Source of the DNA: Pseudonocardia ammonioxydans
GTDB taxonomy: Bacteria; Actinomycetota; Actinomycetes; Mycobacteriales; Pseudonocardiaceae
Reading direction: 5' to 3'
NCBI RefSeq assembly: GCF_900115005.1
Contig: NZ_FOUY01000008.1
Location: 1 to 64,000 of the forward strand
DNA: 64,000 bases
The notes below the pieces were generated by a model. That model was not told where the DNA came from and searched no databases. It saw only the letters and a program-made list of their open reading frames with translations. The position numbers and the translations under genes are program-made. Below, piece after piece: positions 60,597-64,000 of this stretch (the stretch's first letter is position 1; each line of letters starts with the position of its first letter).

Positions 60597-62372
60597 TTAC
60601 TCCTTGATCTCGCAGATGACCGTGCCCTGGGAGATCGAGGCGCCCTGCTCCGCGGACAGCCCGGTGACGGTGCCGTCCTTGGTCGCGGTGACCGGGTTCT
60701 CCATCTTCATCGCCTCCAGGACGACGATCAGGTCGCCGGCCGAGACGGTGTCACCGTCGGACACCGCGACCTTGATGATCGTGCCCTGCATCGGCGCGGT
60801 GACGGCGTCGCCGGACACCTTGGCGCCGCCGCCCTTGCCGGTGCGCTTGCGCGGCGCGGCCTTGGCCTGCCCGCCGCCGCCCGAGCCCCCGCCCAGGGCG
60901 AGGTCGCCGGGCAGCGAGACCTCGAGGCGGCGTCCGCCGACCTCGACGACCACGGTCTGCCGCTCGCCGGACTCGTCCTCGGCCCCGGCACCGCCCTCGA
61001 ACGGCGCGACGGTGTTGTCCCACTCGGTCTCGATCCACCGGGTGTGCACCGCGAAGTCCTCGCCCGACGCGGCGGCGAACGCCGGGTCGGACACGACGAG
61101 CCGGTGGAAGTCGAGCACGGTGGCCATGCCCTCGACCCGGAACTCCTCCAGCGCCCGGCGGGAGCGCTCGAGGGCCTGGGTGCGGTCGGCACCGCGGACG
61201 ATCAGCTTCGCCAGCAGCGAGTCGAACTGCCCGCCGATGACCGAGCCGTCCTCGACGCCGGCGTCCATCCGGACGCCCGGGCCCGACGGGTACCAGATCT
61301 TCTCGACGGTGCCCGGGGCCGGGAGGAAGTTGCGGCCGGCGTCCTCGCCGTTGATCCGGAACTCGATCGCGTGCCCGCGCGGCGCCGGGTCCTCGGTGAA
61401 CTCCAGCTCCTTGCCCTCGGCGATGCGGAACATCTGCCGGACCAGGTCGATGCCGGTGGTCTCCTCGGAGACCGGGTGCTCGACCTGCAGCCGGGTGTTC
61501 ACCTCGAGGAAGGTGATCATCCCGTCCTCGCCGACCAGGAACTCGACGGTGCCGGCGCCGTAGTAGCCGGCCTCCTTGCAGATGGCCTTGGACGCGTCGT
61601 AGAGCGTCTTCTCCTGCTCCTCGGAGAGGAACGGCGCGGGGGCCTCCTCGACGAGCTTCTGGAAGCGGCGCTGCAGCGAGCAGTCCCGGGTCCCGACGAC
61701 GACCACGTTGCCGTGCTGGTCGGCCAGCACCTGGGTCTCGACGTGGCGCGGCCGGTCCAGGTAGCGCTCGACGAAGCACTCGCCGCGGCCGAACGCGGCG
61801 GTGGCCTCGCGGACGGCGGACTCGTAGAGCTCGGCGACCTCGGACCGCTCGCGGGCGACCTTCATGCCGCGGCCGCCACCACCGAACGCGGCCTTGATCG
61901 CCACGGGCAGGCCGTGCTCGTCGGCGAAGGCGAGGACCTCGTCGGCGTTGGCGACCGGGTCCTTCGTGCCGGGCACCAGCGGTGCCCCGGCCCGGGTGGC
62001 GATGTGCCGGGCGGTGACCTTGTCGCCGAGGTCGCGGATCGACTGCGGCGACGGGCCGATCCAGGTGATACCGGCGTCGATCACGGCCTGGGCGAAGTCG
62101 GCGTTCTCCGACAGGAAGCCGTAGCCGGGGTGGATCGCGTCGGCGCCGGCCTGCTTCGCGGCGCCGATGACCTTGTCGATGTCGAGGTACGAGTCCGCCG
62201 CGGTGGACCCGCCCAGGGCGAACGCCTCGTCGGCGAGCCGGACGAACATGGCGTCGCGGTCCGGGTCGGCGTAGACGGCGACACTGGCGAGGCCCGCGTC
62301 CTTGGCCGCTCGGATCACCCGGACGGCGATCTCTCCCCGGTTGGCGACGAGCACTTTGCGCAGTGCGGGCAC
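60597..62372 (-). CDS. accA3: Acyl-CoA carboxylase biotin-carboxylase/biotin-carrier subunit (AccA3-like)
   Basis: 591 residues. The biotin carboxylase (about 1-450) has [18 protein letters not shown], the ATP loop [31 protein letters not shown] and a metal-binding Glu set. A Gly/Lys linker leads to the carrier domain (about 520-591), whose biotinylated lysine is in EAMKMENP. It charges carboxybiotin for acetyl-/propionyl-CoA carboxylase and thus fatty and mycolic-type acid synthesis. The GTG at 62372 begins at the conserved N-terminus. Position next to sufE matches accA3 (Rv3285). Confidence 0.97.
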   Translation of the reverse strand: MPALRKVLVANRGEIAVRVIRAAKDAGLASVAVYADPDRDAMFVRLADEAFALGGSTAADSYLDIDKVIGAAKQAGADAIHPGYGFLSENADFAQAVIDAGITWIGPSPQSIRDLGDKVTARHIATRAGAPLVPGTKDPVANADEVLAFADEHGLPVAIKAAFGGGGRGMKVARERSEVAELYESAVREATAAFGRGECFVERYLDRPRHVETQVLADQHGNVVVVGTRDCSLQRRFQKLVEEAPAPFLSEEQEKTLYDASKAICKEAGYYGAGTVEFLVGEDGMITFLEVNTRLQVEHPVSEETTGIDLVRQMFRIAEGKELEFTEDPAPRGHAIEFRINGEDAGRNFLPAPGTVEKIWYPSGPGVRMDAGVEDGSVIGGQFDSLLAKLIVRGADRTQALERSRRALEEFRVEGMATVLDFHRLVVSDPAFAAASGEDFAVHTRWIETEWDNTVAPFEGGAGAEDESGERQTVVVEVGGRRLEVSLPGDLALGGGSGGGGQAKAAPRKRTGKGGGAKVSGDAVTAPMQGTIIKVAVSDGDTVSAGDLIVVLEAMKMENPVTATKDGTVTGLSAEQGASISQGTVICEIKE

Positions 62373-62629
62373 GGTCGAACTCCTCCGGTCGCGAGCGCCG
62401 GCCCGGTGCTCCGGCGCTGGGTCTGAGCGGAGTGTAGGAGTCACAGCGCCGTTGGTTACCGGTGGGGAATGTGGCAATCGCCTCGTCACACCCGTTCGTG
62501 GGTGCCCGGCCTGCTGGGGAGTAGTTCGCGGTGAGACGGGACACGTCGCCCGCCCGGGCCTCGCGGGGCCCGTCCGTCGCAGCTCCACACCCCCCACAGG
62601 TGGAGCCGCGGCGGACGGGCCCGCTCGGG
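62373..62629. other. accA upstream region
   Basis: 257 bp between accA and the membrane protein gene, both on the minus strand. On that strand a -10-like TACACT (62431-62436) would place the start of the accA message about 55 bases before its GTG. GGTTACCGGTGG at 62452-62463 is the only operator-like word I see. No gene. Confidence 0.4.
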
Positions 62630-63487
62630 TCAGCGACCCGCGGCGCCGCCACCGAGCGCGGCGACCCTCTGCGCCGCGAGCTCCTCGGCGAACACCGGCT
62701 CGGCCGCGAGCAGTGCGGGGAGCCCGAACGCGCCGACGCTGAGCGCGGCCGCCGCCGGGCCGAGCCGCGTCCAGCTCGGACGGGCGGCGGGCGACAGGTC
62801 CTCGCGTTCCTCCTGGATCCGGCGCAGTGCGGCGTCCCCGGCCCGGGTGCGCCGCGGCACCCGCAGCACGAACACGGCCGTGACCGTCGCCATGACCAGG
62901 GACAGGACGAGAACGGACCCGACCGGGCGGCCGTCCGCGGTGCCGGCGGTGGCCCGCACCAGGCCGAGCACGGCGACCAGGCCGGGCAGGACGGCGGCGA
63001 CGCGGTAGCGGTCCCGGTCGGCGGCGTCGAGGACCAGCCCGGCGGACTCGAGCCGCTGCCGGATCCGGTGCAGCTCGGTGCGCACCGCCACGTGCGTGCG
63101 CAGCGTCCGCCCGGGCGTGAGCCGGTGGGCGGAGCGGTGGATGGCCCGCTGCAGGCCGGTGGCCGAGCGGGTGAGCGGGCCGCCGGCGCGGACCTGCCCG
63201 GTGGTCCGGTCCGAGGTGACGACGGTGCCGTCGACGTGCATCGCGGACAGCGCCGCGTAGACGGCCAGGACGGACCCGCCGTTGAGATGGGCGACGTCCT
63301 CGGGCCGGCCCTCGAGGACCCGCCCGCCGCCCGGGTCACCGGCCGCGATCCGGGAGCGGTGCCAGCCCGCGAACGCGGTCGCGGCCACGGCGAGGAGCAG
63401 GTAGAGCAGCAGGAACGTCGTCCCCGGGATCCCCCAGGTCTCTCCGGTGAGGTTCGTGCCCAACCCGACCACCCCCTGCGGTGCCAC
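62630..63487 (-). CDS. Membrane protein of the TIGR04222 type
   Basis: 285 residues from GTG 63487 (GAGG upstream; GTG 63472 possible). The start [23 protein letters not shown] followed by a helix, a middle hydrophilic part with [17 protein letters not shown], then two further helices and a C-terminal region rich in Ala and Gly is typical of TIGR04222-domain proteins. The function is unknown. It has no operon partners. Confidence 0.72.
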   Translation of the reverse strand: MAPQGVVGLGTNLTGETWGIPGTTFLLLYLLLAVAATAFAGWHRSRIAAGDPGGGRVLEGRPEDVAHLNGGSVLAVYAALSAMHVDGTVVTSDRTTGQVRAGGPLTRSATGLQRAIHRSAHRLTPGRTLRTHVAVRTELHRIRQRLESAGLVLDAADRDRYRVAAVLPGLVAVLGLVRATAGTADGRPVGSVLVLSLVMATVTAVFVLRVPRRTRAGDAALRRIQEEREDLSPAARPSWTRLGPAAAALSVGAFGLPALLAAEPVFAEELAAQRVAALGGGAAGR

Positions 63488-63581
63488 GACGCTGCCTCGA
63501 CGGACGCAGGTCGTCGGAAGCAGTGTGCGCCCGGTCACGCCGGGGGTGGCCGGATTTCACCGAGACTTGAGGTTGCCGGTG

Positions 63582-64000
63582 TCAGGTGATCGCGGCCCGC
63601 ACCTGGTTCTTGATCCGGGCGAGCATCGCGGCGATACCGCGCAGCCGCAGCGGGCTCACGGCCTCGGCCAGGCCGAGGTCGGTGTAGAAGTCGTCCGGCA
63701 CGTCGAGCACCGTGGCGGCCGGCTGCCCGTCCAGGCCCGTGTGCATGATCGACGCGAACCCGCGGGTGGTCGGCGCCTCCCGCGGGGCCGAGAAGTACAG
63801 GTGCACCGGCCGGGCGGCCGGGTCCGAGCCGCCCTCACCGGCTTCACCGTCCGCCACCTCGACGGCGATGAACAGCGGGGTCTGGCACTCGGGCACCTGC
63901 TCCATCGTCGACGCCGCGTCGGCGAAGCGTTCGGGCAGGTCGGGAAGCTCCTGGGAGAGCTCCAGCAGCAGCTGCAGCCGGTCCTTCGGACCGACCGCGG
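63582..64000 (-). CDS. sufE: SufE-like Fe-S assembly protein, 5' part missing
   Basis: The frame is open to the window edge, so the first residues are outside; about 139 are visible. [20 protein letters not shown] and [14 protein letters not shown], with the sulfur-accepting Cys in PECQ, identify SufE. It passes sulfur from a cysteine desulfurase to Fe-S assembly or other acceptors. A Gly/Asp insertion ([13 protein letters not shown]) lies after the Cys loop. Position by accA3 matches Rv3284, beside the thiosulfate sulfurtransferase sseA. Confidence 0.93.
   Translation of the reverse strand, partial: AVGPKDRLQLLLELSQELPDLPERFADAASTMEQVPECQTPLFIAVEVADGEAGEGGSDPAARPVHLYFSAPREAPTTRGFASIMHTGLDGQPAATVLDVPDDFYTDLGLAEAVSPLRLRGIAAMLARIKNQVRAAIT

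Overview
This window is very GC-rich DNA packed with genes that start at GTG or ATG and often overlap by 4 bases. Gene content and order point to an actinomycete of the mycobacterial/pseudonocardial branch. The best guess from style is Pseudonocardia or a close relative; this is inference, since no rRNA is present. Several blocks follow the order I remember from Mycobacterium tuberculosis: sucC-sucD-34 kDa antigen-perM-purN-purH (Rv0951-Rv0957); folD-DUF3017 (Rv3356c-Rv3355c); trpS-yihY-like-dacB (Rv3336c-Rv3330); and cdd-deoA-add-Rv3311-like-upp-pmmB-punA-amiA-GGCT-lpdA-accA3-sufE (Rv3315c-Rv3284).

Layout. 1-8.4 kb: end of succinyl-CoA synthetase, a repeat-rich membrane antigen, PerM and two purine-synthesis enzymes. 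8.5-17.5 kb: an SOS mutasome cassette (imuA', imuB, dnaE2) with two LexA boxes, split by a secreted M28 lipoprotein peptidase on the other strand. 17.6-31.5 kb: folD, a DUF3017 protein, monomeric isocitrate dehydrogenase, exonuclease III, a pseudokinase, a YbaK protein, FO synthase (F420 pathway), a tandem HxlR regulator, trpS and a YihY protein. 31.6-40.3 kb: a D,D-carboxypeptidase with an SRPBCC partner, then a six-gene overlapping operon for nucleoside import and breakdown (BMP lipoprotein, ABC ATPase, two permeases, cdd, deoA). 40.5-49.2 kb: MurJ with a long repetitive N-tail, a PatB-type lyase, a dispersed-palindrome cluster, a coiled-coil protein, adenosine deaminase and two conserved proteins. 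49.7-64 kb: upp, an SGNH hydrolase, a flavodoxin-like protein, phosphohexomutase, purine nucleoside phosphorylase, a Ser/Thr kinase, an M20 amidohydrolase, LpdA, a degenerate exonuclease, the biotinylated acyl-CoA carboxylase subunit, a membrane protein and SufE.

How it fits together. The strongest functional theme is nucleoside and base salvage: a transporter with Cdd and DeoA, then Add, Upp, PunA and a phosphopentomutase/phosphohexomutase within 14 kb. The second theme is SOS mutagenesis.

The most unusual observation is at two gene junctions, folD-DUF3017 and punA-pmm. There the stop/start overlap has been tandemly multiplied into a chain of tiny ORFs, each ending on the start codon of the next (unit lengths 32 and 14 bp, both 2 mod 3). 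The last start is the next gene's own start or lies in frame with it, which looks like a repeat-built relay for termination-reinitiation. Several other genes here also end inside tandem arrays.
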